Assembly: GCF_049065735.1 (NCBI RefSeq)
Contig: NZ_JBAKHD010000009.1
Location: forward strand, 62,001 to 126,000
Reading direction: 5' to 3'
Length of the DNA stretch: 64,000 nt
DNA from: Paramesorhizobium sp049065735
GTDB taxonomy: Bacteria > Pseudomonadota > Alphaproteobacteria > Rhizobiales > Rhizobiaceae
Shown here: positions 1 to 7,432 of the stretch, piece after piece
Layout: the number at the start of each line of letters is the position of its first letter
Numbering within the stretch: the stretch's first letter is position 1
Translations under genes and position numbers: made by a program
The notes under the pieces: generated by a model
Databases searched by the model: none
What the model saw: only the letters and a program-made list of their open reading frames with translations
Told to the model about the DNA's origin: nothing

Positions 1-90
1 CGCCTGCCAAGGGAACGGTGCGTGGAGCAGATCAACCATATCCAAAGCGTCATTCCGGATCTGGAACCGAAGGAAAGCGCGCTGATTTGA
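1..90 (+). CDS. C-terminal end of an unidentified protein (partial)
   Basis: Frame 1 is open from the first base to a TGA at 88-90 and would encode the last 29 residues of a protein, ending PKESALI. The stretch has ordinary coding character and lies just upstream of a small RNA gene. It is too short to assign to a family. The start lies outside the window. Confidence 0.5.
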   Translation, partial: RLPRERCVEQINHIQSVIPDLEPKESALI

Positions 91-121
91 GATGCTGCAA
101 TGCACTAGATACATTGCTGCC

Positions 122-137
122 ATGCACTATTGTGCAT
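122..137. promoter_or_regulatory. Perfect dyad upstream of the small RNA gene
   Basis: ATGCAC and GTGCAT form a perfect 6-bp dyad around TATT. A second dyad, GCAATG (97-102) with CATTGC (112-117), lies just upstream, and TGCACTA occurs twice (101-107, 124-130). The position, 20-60 bp before the first hairpin of the small RNA, suits a regulator site. The shape resembles TGCA-flanked dyads bound by LuxR-type regulators, but that link is only inference. Confidence 0.3.
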
Positions 138-156
138 TCTCATTTGGCGTTTACCG

Positions 157-300
157 CTCTATGGTGTCCTCAACATAGAGCTTCGCAAGGGTTTACCTCC
201 TCCCAAACCCGCGCGATTTAAGGCTGGCACCTCCTCCTCCCAAGCCAGCCTTATCCTAACACACCCGCCGCACCTCCTCCCGCGGCGGGTGTTGTTTTTT
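157..300 (+). ncRNA. CCUCCUCC-loop anti-Shine-Dalgarno small RNA (cuckoo / alpha-r14-like)
   Basis: Four successive hairpins can be drawn. The first pairs 157-163 with 174-180. The second pairs GGGTTT at 189-194 with AAACCC at 205-210 and has loop ACCTCCTCCC. The third pairs 219-228 with 244-253 and has a loop containing CCTCCTCCTCCC. The fourth is the terminator, 261-271 with 282-292, loop containing CCTCCTCC, followed by a T-run. Exposed CCUCCUCC loops that could pair with ribosome binding sites are the hallmark of the alphaproteobacterial 'cuckoo' RNA family. The 5' end is uncertain: transcription may begin just before 157 or nearer 185. A convergent partner lies at 351-465. Confidence 0.75.
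261..300 (+). terminator. Rho-independent terminator of the plus-strand small RNA
   Basis: An 11-bp GC-rich stem (ACACCCGCCGC with GCGGCGGGTGT) closes a 10-base loop containing CCTCCTCC and is followed by TGTTTTTT. It doubles as the last anti-Shine-Dalgarno hairpin of the RNA. Confidence 0.85.
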
Positions 301-349
301 GTGCCTATGTCATCTTCCTATCGAAATGAACCTCTGCCGCGCGGACAAA

Positions 350-386
350 TAAAAAGGCCCGCTGCGGGAGGAGGAAGCAGCGGGCC
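350..386 (-). terminator. Rho-independent terminator of the minus-strand small RNA
   Basis: GGCCCGCTGC pairs with GCAGCGGGCC in a 10-bp stem around an 11-base loop, followed on the minus strand by a run of five T. It is also the third CCUCCUCCC hairpin of the RNA. Confidence 0.8.
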
Positions 387-465
387 ATATCTATGAACAT
401 GGCAGGGAGGAGGCGCCATGTTCAGTATTGAGTTCAGGGAGGAGCCAAAGTCTTGAACCCAATGA
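351..465 (-). ncRNA. Second CCUCCUCC-loop small RNA, convergent with the first
   Basis: Read on the minus strand there are three hairpins. The first pairs 460-454 with 436-430 (one G-U) and its loop contains CTCCTCCC. The second pairs 423-415 with 403-395 (9 bp) and its loop contains CCTCCTCCC. The third is the terminator, 386-377 with 365-356, loop TTCCTCCTCCC, followed by TTTTT. The architecture matches the plus-strand RNA, yet the stem sequences differ, so this is a diverged family member rather than a recent copy. A TTATAC that could serve as -10 box lies about 20 bases upstream of the first stem. The end is about 50 bp from the partner's end. Confidence 0.75.
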
Positions 466-610
466 TTCGCGTATAACACAGGCAAGAATAATTCTCGAAG
501 TGAATATGTAAGTCATGGTTATTAAATCGTTATTTTCTAAATTCTATTGATATTTGCCCTAATACTTCCCTATATATCTTCAGAGTTATATTCAATTTTA
601 ATTAGTATAT

Positions 611-651
611 CACCAGATAAACATAACCCGGTGGACAGCCGCCGGGTTATG
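611..651 (-). terminator. Probable terminator of the oxidase/ABC operon
   Basis: CATAACCCGG (622-631) pairs with CCGGGTTATG (642-651) around a 10-base loop, directly after the stop of the substrate-binding protein gene. The trailing T-content on the minus strand is weak (GTTTATCT), so efficiency is uncertain. Confidence 0.55.
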
Positions 652-664
652 TACTGATAGGATC

Positions 665-1717
665 TTATCTCTCGATTTCCTTGTTCCAGCGGCTGTTCCA
701 TTCCGGCCGCTTGGCATTGATCTTGTCGTAGTCCAGCGTCACTGCTGTCTTCATATAGCCATGGAAGGCTTCGAGCTTCTTTTCCGCTTCCGGCGTGGAC
801 GCCTTGGCGTTGGGGTTCGAAGGCACGATGTTGCCGGCGGCGAGCGCCTTGGACTGGGCATCAGCTGAAAGCAGATAGGCGGCGAGCTTCTGTGAAAGCT
901 CCGGTTCCGAATTGTTGGCGATGACGCATTCGGCCACCATCAGCAGCACCGAGCCTTCCTTCGGCTGGGCGTATTCCACCGGAATGCCCTTATCCTGCAG
1001 GGTCGAGACGGCGGTCGGCGTCAGCGGGAAGATCGCGGCGTCGCCGGTCTGGACCATCTCGGAAATCTTGGCCGAGTTCGGGATATATTCGAGGACGTTC
1101 TTACCGATGGTCTCAGGGAATTTCTCGAAGCCCGGCTCGACATTCTCGTCATTGCCGCCCTCTATGCGGTTGAACATCAGGAAGGCATGAAGCCCGAAGG
1201 AGGACGCCGCTGCGGACTGGAATACGACCTTATCCTTAAATTTCGGATCGGCCAGATCCATCCACGATGTCGGCGCCGGCCAGCCATTCTCTTCGAACAT
1301 CTTCTTGTTATAGGCAAGCCCGGTCATGCCGAGGTCGATGCCTGCCGCCATGTCGTCCTTCATGCGGGCGATGGCGGGGATTTGCTCCAGCTCGGGGCTC
1401 GGCTTCAGCTTTTCGCAGAGGCCGGCGCCGATGGCGCGCGCCATGACGCCGTCGTCGAGGAACATGAGATGCATCTGCGGCTTGTCCTTGGCCGCGGTCG
1501 CCTTGGCGAGAATATCGGAGGACGTGCCGGGCACGACGACAATCTTTACGTTGTTGGCTTTCTCGAAATCCGGAAAGACGGACTGGAGATAGGTGCGCTC
1601 GAAATTGCCGCCATTCATGCCGACATAAAGCGTCTTCGTCTCGGCCTGCGCGGTTCCGGATAGAGCGAGCGCCAGCGCGGCGGCTCCCATTGCGGATATG
1701 GTTCGTTTGCTGATCAT
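665..1717 (-). CDS. ABC transporter periplasmic substrate-binding protein (spermidine/putrescine/opine type)
   Basis: The 350-residue protein has a clear Sec signal peptide, with cleavage likely after TAQA at residue 25, and the layout of group 1 extracellular solute-binding proteins that pair with PotBC-type permeases. It would capture a substrate in the periplasm and deliver it to the permeases encoded upstream in the same operon. It is the last gene of the operon: its ATG overlaps the stop of the flavoprotein gene as ATGA, and AAAGGGGAG lies just upstream as ribosome binding site. The substrate is not readable from sequence. The adjoining amine-oxidase-like genes suggest an opine, imino acid or other secondary amine (inference). 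Confidence 0.85.
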   Translation of the reverse strand: MISKRTISAMGAAALALALSGTAQAETKTLYVGMNGGNFERTYLQSVFPDFEKANNVKIVVVPGTSSDILAKATAAKDKPQMHLMFLDDGVMARAIGAGLCEKLKPSPELEQIPAIARMKDDMAAGIDLGMTGLAYNKKMFEENGWPAPTSWMDLADPKFKDKVVFQSAAASSFGLHAFLMFNRIEGGNDENVEPGFEKFPETIGKNVLEYIPNSAKISEMVQTGDAAIFPLTPTAVSTLQDKGIPVEYAQPKEGSVLLMVAECVIANNSEPELSQKLAAYLLSADAQSKALAAGNIVPSNPNAKASTPEAEKKLEAFHGYMKTAVTLDYDKINAKRPEWNSRWNKEIER

Positions 1718-2910
1718 TTTGATACTCCCCTTTGTTGCGGCTCTGCTTGCCGTTTCACACCCGAGCCGTGTTTGGTGTGGTTGGATGCCCCTGCCTCTGC
1801 GGCGAAGCGGGTGATGGAAAAAACCTCGATCGGCGTCGTCGTGCTGCCATCGCGGACAAGTTCGGCCAGCACCTCGCCGACAGCAGGCGCGATCTGAAAT
1901 CCCGCGCCGGAAAAGCCGAAGGCGTGGATGAGGCCCGGCGTCGTGCGGCTTGGCCCGATAACCGGGTTTTTATCGGGCATCTGTGCTTCCGTACCGCTCC
2001 ATGCCCTGATGATTAAAGCCTGTTTGAGACCGGGAAAGAGATTTGCGGCGCGGCTCATCATGGTCAGCGCGCCATCGCCGCGAGGGCGGGAAAAATCCGC
2101 ATCCGCAAGCGCCAGGCCGCGTTCGCCCCCGACGATACAATTGCCCCGCTCGACCTGCCGGGCATAGACCCCGCCGCCTTCCATGCCGATATTGACGGTC
2201 AAAACCGGCGCGAGCGGCTCCGTCACCACCATGGAAGGGTAGATGCGGGCAAGCGGCACCGGCTCGCCGAACAGCGCTGCGAAATGGTCGGCCCACGCGC
2301 CTGCGCTGTTGATGACGGTGCGGGCGGTGATATCAGTCCCCTCCCCCGCTTCCAGCGCAAAGCCCCCGCCATTGCGGGTAACGCCGGTTACCGGACAGTT
2401 CTCGAGCACATGCACTCCGGCCCGCCTCGCCGCGGCGGCAAAGCCTGATGAAACCAGGCGTGGATTGGCATGGCCATCGCCGGGGCAGAAGGAAGCCCCA
2501 ACCACATCTTCACCCAAGAACGAGAAGCGCCGCAGCAGCTCATTATGGCCGATCAGCGTGAGATCGAGACCGTAATCCGCCACTCTTGCCGCATAGGCTT
2601 CGAGCGAAGCCATGTCTGCCTCGCTGGCGGCAAGCTTCAAGTGGCCGGAGGGCATATATTCGCCGTCGATGCCGATCCGCTCTTTCAGGCGCGGCCAGAT
2701 GGCGTGGGCGCGCTGCGCCAGCGGCAATTGCTCGGGCGGACGTCCCTGACGGCGCACGCCGCCATAATTGACGCCGCTTGCCTGCGCGCCGCAATAGCGG
2801 CTGTCGATGAGCGCGACGCTCATCCCCATGAAGCGCAAGGCGAGCGCTGCCGAGGAACCGACAAGGCCGCCGCCGATCACTGCCACATCCACATCGAAAC
2901 GCCGGCTCAT
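1714..2910 (-). CDS. FAD-dependent oxidoreductase, HcnC / opine oxidase subunit B-like
   Basis: The 398-residue protein begins with a dinucleotide-binding motif (VIGGGLVGSSAA) and ends with a GFSGAGFQIAP segment, the plan of DAO-type flavoproteins such as glycine/sarcosine oxidases. In HcnABC and opine oxidases this subunit carries out the amine oxidation. ATG at 2910 is chosen because it overlaps the upstream stop as ATGA and directly precedes the nucleotide-binding fold; the frame is open 45 codons further upstream, but that part has no protein-like character. Its neighbours encode the other two subunits expected for such an enzyme. The substrate is unknown; D-hydroxyproline dehydrogenases have the same three-part build. 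Confidence 0.8.
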   Translation of the reverse strand: MSRRFDVDVAVIGGGLVGSSAALALRFMGMSVALIDSRYCGAQASGVNYGGVRRQGRPPEQLPLAQRAHAIWPRLKERIGIDGEYMPSGHLKLAASEADMASLEAYAARVADYGLDLTLIGHNELLRRFSFLGEDVVGASFCPGDGHANPRLVSSGFAAAARRAGVHVLENCPVTGVTRNGGGFALEAGEGTDITARTVINSAGAWADHFAALFGEPVPLARIYPSMVVTEPLAPVLTVNIGMEGGGVYARQVERGNCIVGGERGLALADADFSRPRGDGALTMMSRAANLFPGLKQALIIRAWSGTEAQMPDKNPVIGPSRTTPGLIHAFGFSGAGFQIAPAVGEVLAELVRDGSTTTPIEVFSITRFAAEAGASNHTKHGSGVKRQAEPQQRGVSK

Positions 2911-4289
2911 TCCGCCGCCTCCCGCGTTTCTGGTCTGAGCCACATCGGCAGGGGCTTCACCGGCGGCTGTGAGCGCAAACGCCCGACGGCATCGATGGGT
3001 CGTCCTGTCGCTGCGGCGAGGAGTTCCGCCGCCGCCGTGCCGCAAAAGCGGCCCTGGCAGCGGCCCATGCCGATGCGGCTCACCGCCTTCAGGCGATTGA
3101 TTTCACCCACGGAGAAGTCACGCGCGGATTGGCGCAGCGTACCGGCGGTTACTTCCTCACAGCGGCAGACCAGCGTTTCGTCGGCAACATCCGTCGCCCA
3201 ATGGGCGGGATAGGGAAACGCCGCCTCCAGCACATCGCGGAAACGGCTGATGCGGGTGAGTTTTTTCTCCAGTTCCGCGGCCCGTACCCGAGAGTACGGC
3301 AGGCCGCGATCCTCAAGCAAAGCCAGCGCGGTGCGTGTCCCCGCGAATTCCGCCGCGTCGGCTCCAGCGATACCTGCGCCATCTCCGGCAAGGTAGACTC
3401 CAGCGACACTGCTGCGCCCGCTGATATCGCGCTCGGGCAGCATCGCGCGGTCGCGCTCATTGAAGGTAAATCTGCATCCCGCGAGATCGGCCAGCTGCGT
3501 TTCCGAGCGCAGGCCCAGCGCATAGCCGATGCCGTCACAGGCAAGGCTCTGCTCGCGTGCCCCTTGCCGCCAGCGTACACCCGTAACGCGCGTTACGCCT
3601 TCGATGGCGAGGCCGGTAATGCCGTAGTGGATGGCAACGCCGCGCAGACGCAATTCGGCGGCAAAACGCAAGCCACGCAGGATGACGGACGGCTCGAGCG
3701 CCAGTCCGCGCAACAGATGGCGCTTCGCCATCAGCGGCGTACCGTCGAGTACGGCGGCGACCTCGATGCCCGCTTTCATATATTGCCAGGCGACGAGATA
3801 AAGGAGCGGCCCCGATCCGGCGAAAACCACCCGGCTGCCGATGGCGGCGCCTTGGGCTTTCAGGGCGATCTGCGCCCCGCCGAGGGTGAATACGCCGGGC
3901 AGCGTCCAGCCCGGCACGGGAAGCACCCGGTCGCTCGCTCCTGTCGCAAGGATGAGGCCGTCATAGGCGACTTCCCGGTTTATCCCGCCGATCGCCACAT
4001 GCGCCTTGTTGTTGCCGAGATTCCAGACGAGTGCCTGCGGCCGATAGTCGATATGGCCTTGCAACGCCGCGAAATCCCGGTGCAGCCGTTCGGCCTTGTG
4101 CGCTTCCGAGCCGTAGAGCGAGCGGGTGCTGCGGCCATCATCCACGAGCCGCTGGCGGTAGATCTGACCGCCGCAGGCAGGCGCTTCATCGACGACGAGG
4201 GGGCGCAGGCCGGCTGCCACGAGCGCTTCGGCGGCGCGCACGCCCGCCGGTCCCGCCCCGACGATGAGGGGTTGCGGACGGTCGTTCAT
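2907..4289 (-). CDS. FAD/NAD(P)-binding oxidoreductase, HcnB / opine oxidase subunit A-like
   Basis: The 460-residue protein has an N-terminal FAD motif (VGAGPAGVRAAEAL), a central pyridine nucleotide-disulfide oxidoreductase fold with a second nucleotide motif (FAGSGP), and a C-terminal Bfd-like [2Fe-2S] region with CRCE and CQGRFC cysteines. This is the electron-transfer subunit of HcnABC-type enzymes, passing electrons between the substrate flavoprotein and an acceptor. ATG at 4289 overlaps the upstream stop as ATGA; the 71 codons open upstream overlap the ferredoxin-like gene in another frame. Domain order and length match the family. Confidence 0.8.
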   Translation of the reverse strand: MNDRPQPLIVGAGPAGVRAAEALVAAGLRPLVVDEAPACGGQIYRQRLVDDGRSTRSLYGSEAHKAERLHRDFAALQGHIDYRPQALVWNLGNNKAHVAIGGINREVAYDGLILATGASDRVLPVPGWTLPGVFTLGGAQIALKAQGAAIGSRVVFAGSGPLLYLVAWQYMKAGIEVAAVLDGTPLMAKRHLLRGLALEPSVILRGLRFAAELRLRGVAIHYGITGLAIEGVTRVTGVRWRQGAREQSLACDGIGYALGLRSETQLADLAGCRFTFNERDRAMLPERDISGRSSVAGVYLAGDGAGIAGADAAEFAGTRTALALLEDRGLPYSRVRAAELEKKLTRISRFRDVLEAAFPYPAHWATDVADETLVCRCEEVTAGTLRQSARDFSVGEINRLKAVSRIGMGRCQGRFCGTAAAELLAAATGRPIDAVGRLRSQPPVKPLPMWLRPETREAAE

Positions 4290-4567
4290 GCGGCGGCTCC
4301 CGTGACAATCTCCATCCCGGCGACGAGCGGCGTTGTGCAGGCTCGTGCCCGCGAGCCGTCCGAGAAGGTCACCCAGCAATCCTGGCACGCGCCCATCTGG
4401 CAGAAACCGGCGCGGGGGCTGCCCGAGAATTCGCTGACCCGCACCGCATCCCCGGTATTGAGGATGGCGGTCAGAATCGTATCCCCTTCCCTGCCCTCGC
4501 AAGGATTTCCATTGAGCGTAAAGGGGATAGCCGGATGGTTTTTTCGGGCGATGCGGTGGAAAAGCAT
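4286..4567 (-). CDS. Small [2Fe-2S] protein, HcnA / opine oxidase gamma subunit-like
   Basis: The 93-residue protein has four cysteines in the spacing C56-x4-C-x2-C-x12-C of plant-type ferredoxins, in the context FCQMGACQDC. HcnA-type subunits of three-part amine dehydrogenases look the same. ATG at 4567 is one base downstream of the permease stop; an in-frame TTG further up would lie within the permease gene and is less likely. The stop overlaps the start of the next subunit, so the three oxidase subunits are translationally coupled. Confidence 0.8.
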   Translation of the reverse strand: MLFHRIARKNHPAIPFTLNGNPCEGREGDTILTAILNTGDAVRVSEFSGSPRAGFCQMGACQDCWVTFSDGSRARACTTPLVAGMEIVTGAAA

Positions 4568-4568
4568 G

Positions 4569-5372
4569 TCACTTCTCCCCCACCAACACCCGGTCCAGCC
4601 CGAAGAGGCGGTCGAGCACCAGCATGGCAACGGCAGTGAGTGCGATCATCAGGGCCGAAACGGCAGCCATCATCGGGTCGATGGAATCGGTCGCATACAT
4701 ATACATCTTCACCGGCAGGGTGACCGTCGAGGGCGAAGTCACGAAGATCGACATGGTCAGCTCGTCGAAACTGTTGATGAAGGCGAGGAGCCAGCCGCCG
4801 GTCACGCCAGGGAGGATCATCGGCAGGGTGATGCGGCGGAAGACAGTCCAGCGCGACGCGCCGAGCGTCATCGCCGCCTGCTCTGCGCTCCGGTCCATGC
4901 CGGAAAGCGCGGCAAGCACCAGCCGCAACACATAGGGCGTCACGATGATGACATGGCACAGTACCAGCCAGGCGAAGCTTCCTGTGACGCCCATAAGGGC
5001 GAAGAAGCGCAGGAAGGCGACGCCAAGCACCAAATGCGGAATGAGCAGCGGCGAGAGGAAAAGCGCATTCAAGGCATCCCGGCCTGTAAAGCGGTAGCGG
5101 TCGATGGCGAGGCCCGCCGGGACGGCGATTAAAACCGAGATCGTCGCGGCAAGCGTCGCAAGCCGCACCGAATTGCCGAAGGCGGTGATGAAGTCAGGAT
5201 AGTCCATGATTGCGCGGAACCAGCGCAGCGAAAACACGGTCGTCGGTATCGTCAGCGTATTCTCGGGCGTGAAGGCGACGAGGCAGACGACGACGAGCGG
5301 CGCGAGCACGAAGGCGATGACGAGGGCATGGAAAAGGAGCGCAAAGGGGCCGTTTTTCTGCATGGCGTTCAC
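4569..5372 (-). CDS. ABC transporter permease, PotC type
   Basis: The 267-residue inner-membrane protein has about six hydrophobic segments and the EAA-like loop (EQAAMTLGASRWTVFRRITLP) that contacts the ATPase. It is the second permease of the importer. It overlaps the first permease gene by ATGA and lies one base from the ferredoxin-like gene, so transport and oxidation genes are in one transcript. Confidence 0.85.
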   Translation of the reverse strand: MNAMQKNGPFALLFHALVIAFVLAPLVVVCLVAFTPENTLTIPTTVFSLRWFRAIMDYPDFITAFGNSVRLATLAATISVLIAVPAGLAIDRYRFTGRDALNALFLSPLLIPHLVLGVAFLRFFALMGVTGSFAWLVLCHVIIVTPYVLRLVLAALSGMDRSAEQAAMTLGASRWTVFRRITLPMILPGVTGGWLLAFINSFDELTMSIFVTSPSTVTLPVKMYMYATDSIDPMMAAVSALMIALTAVAMLVLDRLFGLDRVLVGEK

Positions 5373-6220
5373 CCCAGAGCCTTGCGCGCCCGTGCTTCGA
5401 CGGCGCGGTTATAGGCAAGCATGATCACGAGATTGGCGACGAGCACGATGATGGCGATGGTGGCGCCCATCGGCCAGTTCAGCTCCTGCATGTATTCGTC
5501 ATAGACCAGCGTCGCCGCCATCTTTAGCCGCCGCCCGCCCAGAAGGCCGGGTATGGCGAAGGCGCTGGCCGAAAGACCGAACACAATGAGACTGCCGGAA
5601 AGAAGGCCCATCGAGACCTGTGGCATCACCACCCGCCGCAAGGCGGTAAAACGCGAAGCGCCGAGGCTCCAGGCGGCCGCTTCCACCTGAGGGTCGAGCT
5701 TCTGCAGGGATGTCCACACCGGGATGACCATGAAGGGCAGCATGATATGGACAAGCGCGATGACGATGGCCGTCTCGGTATAGAGCAATTTCACCGGGCC
5801 AAGGCCTGCCGCTTCGAGGGCCGTGTTGATGAGACCGGTGGAGCCGAGCAGCATGCTCCAGCCGAAGGTGCGCACGACCACCGAGACGAGCAGCGGCCCC
5901 AGGATGATCAGAAGGAAGATCGACCGCCAGGGCTTGCGCATCCGCGAGAGGATATAGGCTTCCGGCGCGCCGATGAGAGCACAGATGAGCGTGGTGATGA
6001 AAGCAAGGCGCAGCGTGCGCCAGAAGATGGCGAGGTAGTAGCCGTCCGACAACACCTGCCCGTAATGGGCGAGCGTATAGCCCGTGCCGATGCCGGTTTC
6101 ATAGCTGTAGGTCAGGAACGAAAGGATCAGCGTCAGGACGAGTGGCACGATGACGAGCCCGGCAAACAGCACCGCGCCGGGCGCGACGAGCAGCCAGGGG
6201 GTGGCGGACGGACGGTTCAT
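5369..6220 (-). CDS. ABC transporter permease, PotB type
   Basis: The 283-residue protein starts with a membrane segment (WLLVAPGAVLFAGLVIVPLV) and has the EAA-like loop (AAAWSLGASRFTALRRVVMPQ) of binding-protein-dependent permeases. ATG at 6220 overlaps the ATPase gene's stop as ATGA; the longer open frame upstream would run into the ATPase gene and is rejected. It forms a heterodimer with the PotC-type permease encoded next. Confidence 0.85.
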   Translation of the reverse strand: MNRPSATPWLLVAPGAVLFAGLVIVPLVLTLILSFLTYSYETGIGTGYTLAHYGQVLSDGYYLAIFWRTLRLAFITTLICALIGAPEAYILSRMRKPWRSIFLLIILGPLLVSVVVRTFGWSMLLGSTGLINTALEAAGLGPVKLLYTETAIVIALVHIMLPFMVIPVWTSLQKLDPQVEAAAWSLGASRFTALRRVVMPQVSMGLLSGSLIVFGLSASAFAIPGLLGGRRLKMAATLVYDEYMQELNWPMGATIAIIVLVANLVIMLAYNRAVEARARKALG

Positions 6221-7281
6221 GAGCCTGCGCCTTTCAAGGCTTCGACGCGCAGACTTGACGGCGTCCAGTCGAGGCCGACGCGGTCGCCCTCCCCTGCCGG
6301 TTCCTCGCCGCTGTTGGGCGCCGAGACGGAGAGAAGCCCCGCCGGTGTCTCGACATTGAACAGCCAATGGCCGCCGAGGAAATAGCGGCTGGCGATGTGA
6401 CCGTTAAGACGCCCCTCGCCCTTGTTGAGAAAGAGCTTCTCCGGACGGATCGATGCAGCAACCGCCGCTCCGGCAGGAATATCGGCTTCCGTCTCGCCCG
6501 CCAGCATCGCGCCCGCCACTTCCACCTTGCCGCCTGCGCCGTCCGGCCACCAGATGCCTTCGAGCCGGTTCATCCGCCCGACGAAGGAGGAGATGAAAGC
6601 CGTCGCCGGCTTTTCATAGAGGCGGTAGGGCGCGTCGACCTGCGTCATGCGCCCCGCCTCCATCACCACCACGCGGTCGCTGATGGAAAGCGCCTCCGCC
6701 TGATCGTGCGTGACCATGATGGTCGTCGTGCCGACGCTGCGCTGGATGCGGCGCAGTTCGAACTGCATCTCCTCGCGCAGCTTGGCGTCGAGATTGGAAA
6801 GGGGCTCGTCGAGCAGCAGCACTGGCGGCTCGATCACCAGCGCCCTCGCAATGGCGACGCGCTGGCGCTGTCCGCCCGAAAGCTGGCGCGGATAGCGCTC
6901 CGCCATGCCGCCGAGATGCACGAGGTCGAGGATTTCTCCGACACGCCTGTCTCGTTCGGCGCGGGGAACTTTACGCATCTCCAGGCCGAAGGCGACATTT
7001 TGCGCCACCGTCATATGCGGGAAAAGCGCGTAGCTCTGAAAGACGATGCCGAGCCCGCGGCGGTTCGGCTTCTCATGGGTGATGTCGCGGCCGTCGAGCA
7101 GGATGCGCCCGCTGGTCGGCTCGACCAGTCCCGCAATCATCTGCAGCGTCGTCGTCTTGCCGCATCCCGAGGGACCAAGCAGCGAGATGAACTCGCCCTT
7201 GCCCACGCTCAAATTGACGTCGCTGACGGCAGCCAGTTCACCGTAGGACTTGTTGATCCGCTCAAGCGCCAGAAAAGCCAT
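6217..7281 (-). CDS. ABC transporter ATP-binding protein, PotA type
   Basis: The 354-residue protein has Walker A (GPSGCGKTT), Q-loop, signature LSGGQRQRV, Walker B (VLLLDEPLSNLDA) and the H-loop (MVTHDQAEAL), followed by about 110 residues with TOBE-domain character. It powers the importer and is the first gene of the seven-gene operon. The 150 bp between it and the IclR gene hold three short dyads, so the regulator probably controls it directly. Confidence 0.88.
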   Translation of the reverse strand: MAFLALERINKSYGELAAVSDVNLSVGKGEFISLLGPSGCGKTTTLQMIAGLVEPTSGRILLDGRDITHEKPNRRGLGIVFQSYALFPHMTVAQNVAFGLEMRKVPRAERDRRVGEILDLVHLGGMAERYPRQLSGGQRQRVAIARALVIEPPVLLLDEPLSNLDAKLREEMQFELRRIQRSVGTTTIMVTHDQAEALSISDRVVVMEAGRMTQVDAPYRLYEKPATAFISSFVGRMNRLEGIWWPDGAGGKVEVAGAMLAGETEADIPAGAAVAASIRPEKLFLNKGEGRLNGHIASRYFLGGHWLFNVETPAGLLSVSAPNSGEEPAGEGDRVGLDWTPSSLRVEALKGAGS

Positions 7282-7330
7282 GCACCCACCAACCGCACAG
7301 TTTGAAACGGTTTAAAGGAGGCGGCAGGTT

Positions 7331-7398
7331 TTGACCCAAGTCAAATTAAAATTCCATTCCACAGAATTTTTCTTGATTTAATTCCGTTATATGGAATT
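7331..7398. promoter_or_regulatory. Operator-like dyads between the oxidase operon and the IclR gene
   Basis: Three dyads lie in the divergent promoter region: TTGAC-CCAA-GTCAA (7331-7344), AATTC-N9-GAATT (7350-7368) and AATTCC-N7-GGAATT (7380-7398). The last two share the half site AATTCC or a close variant and are centred 30 bp apart, about three helical turns, as expected for an IclR-family dimer of dimers. The third covers the ATG at 7391, which argues for the downstream start of the regulator. Confidence 0.5.
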
Positions 7399-7432
7399 TT
7401 GCACACCTACGAGGATTTGGGGATTTCATCTC

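Noticed and set aside
195..444. Recurring CCTCCTCC/GGGAGGAGG motif considered as a CRISPR-like or tandem repeat array
   Set aside because: The copies are short, unevenly spaced and lie in hairpin loops on both strands, which fits small RNAs and not an array.
3129..5132. 667-residue plus-strand open frame
   Set aside because: It runs antisense through four genes of the oxidase/importer operon and has no protein-family features.
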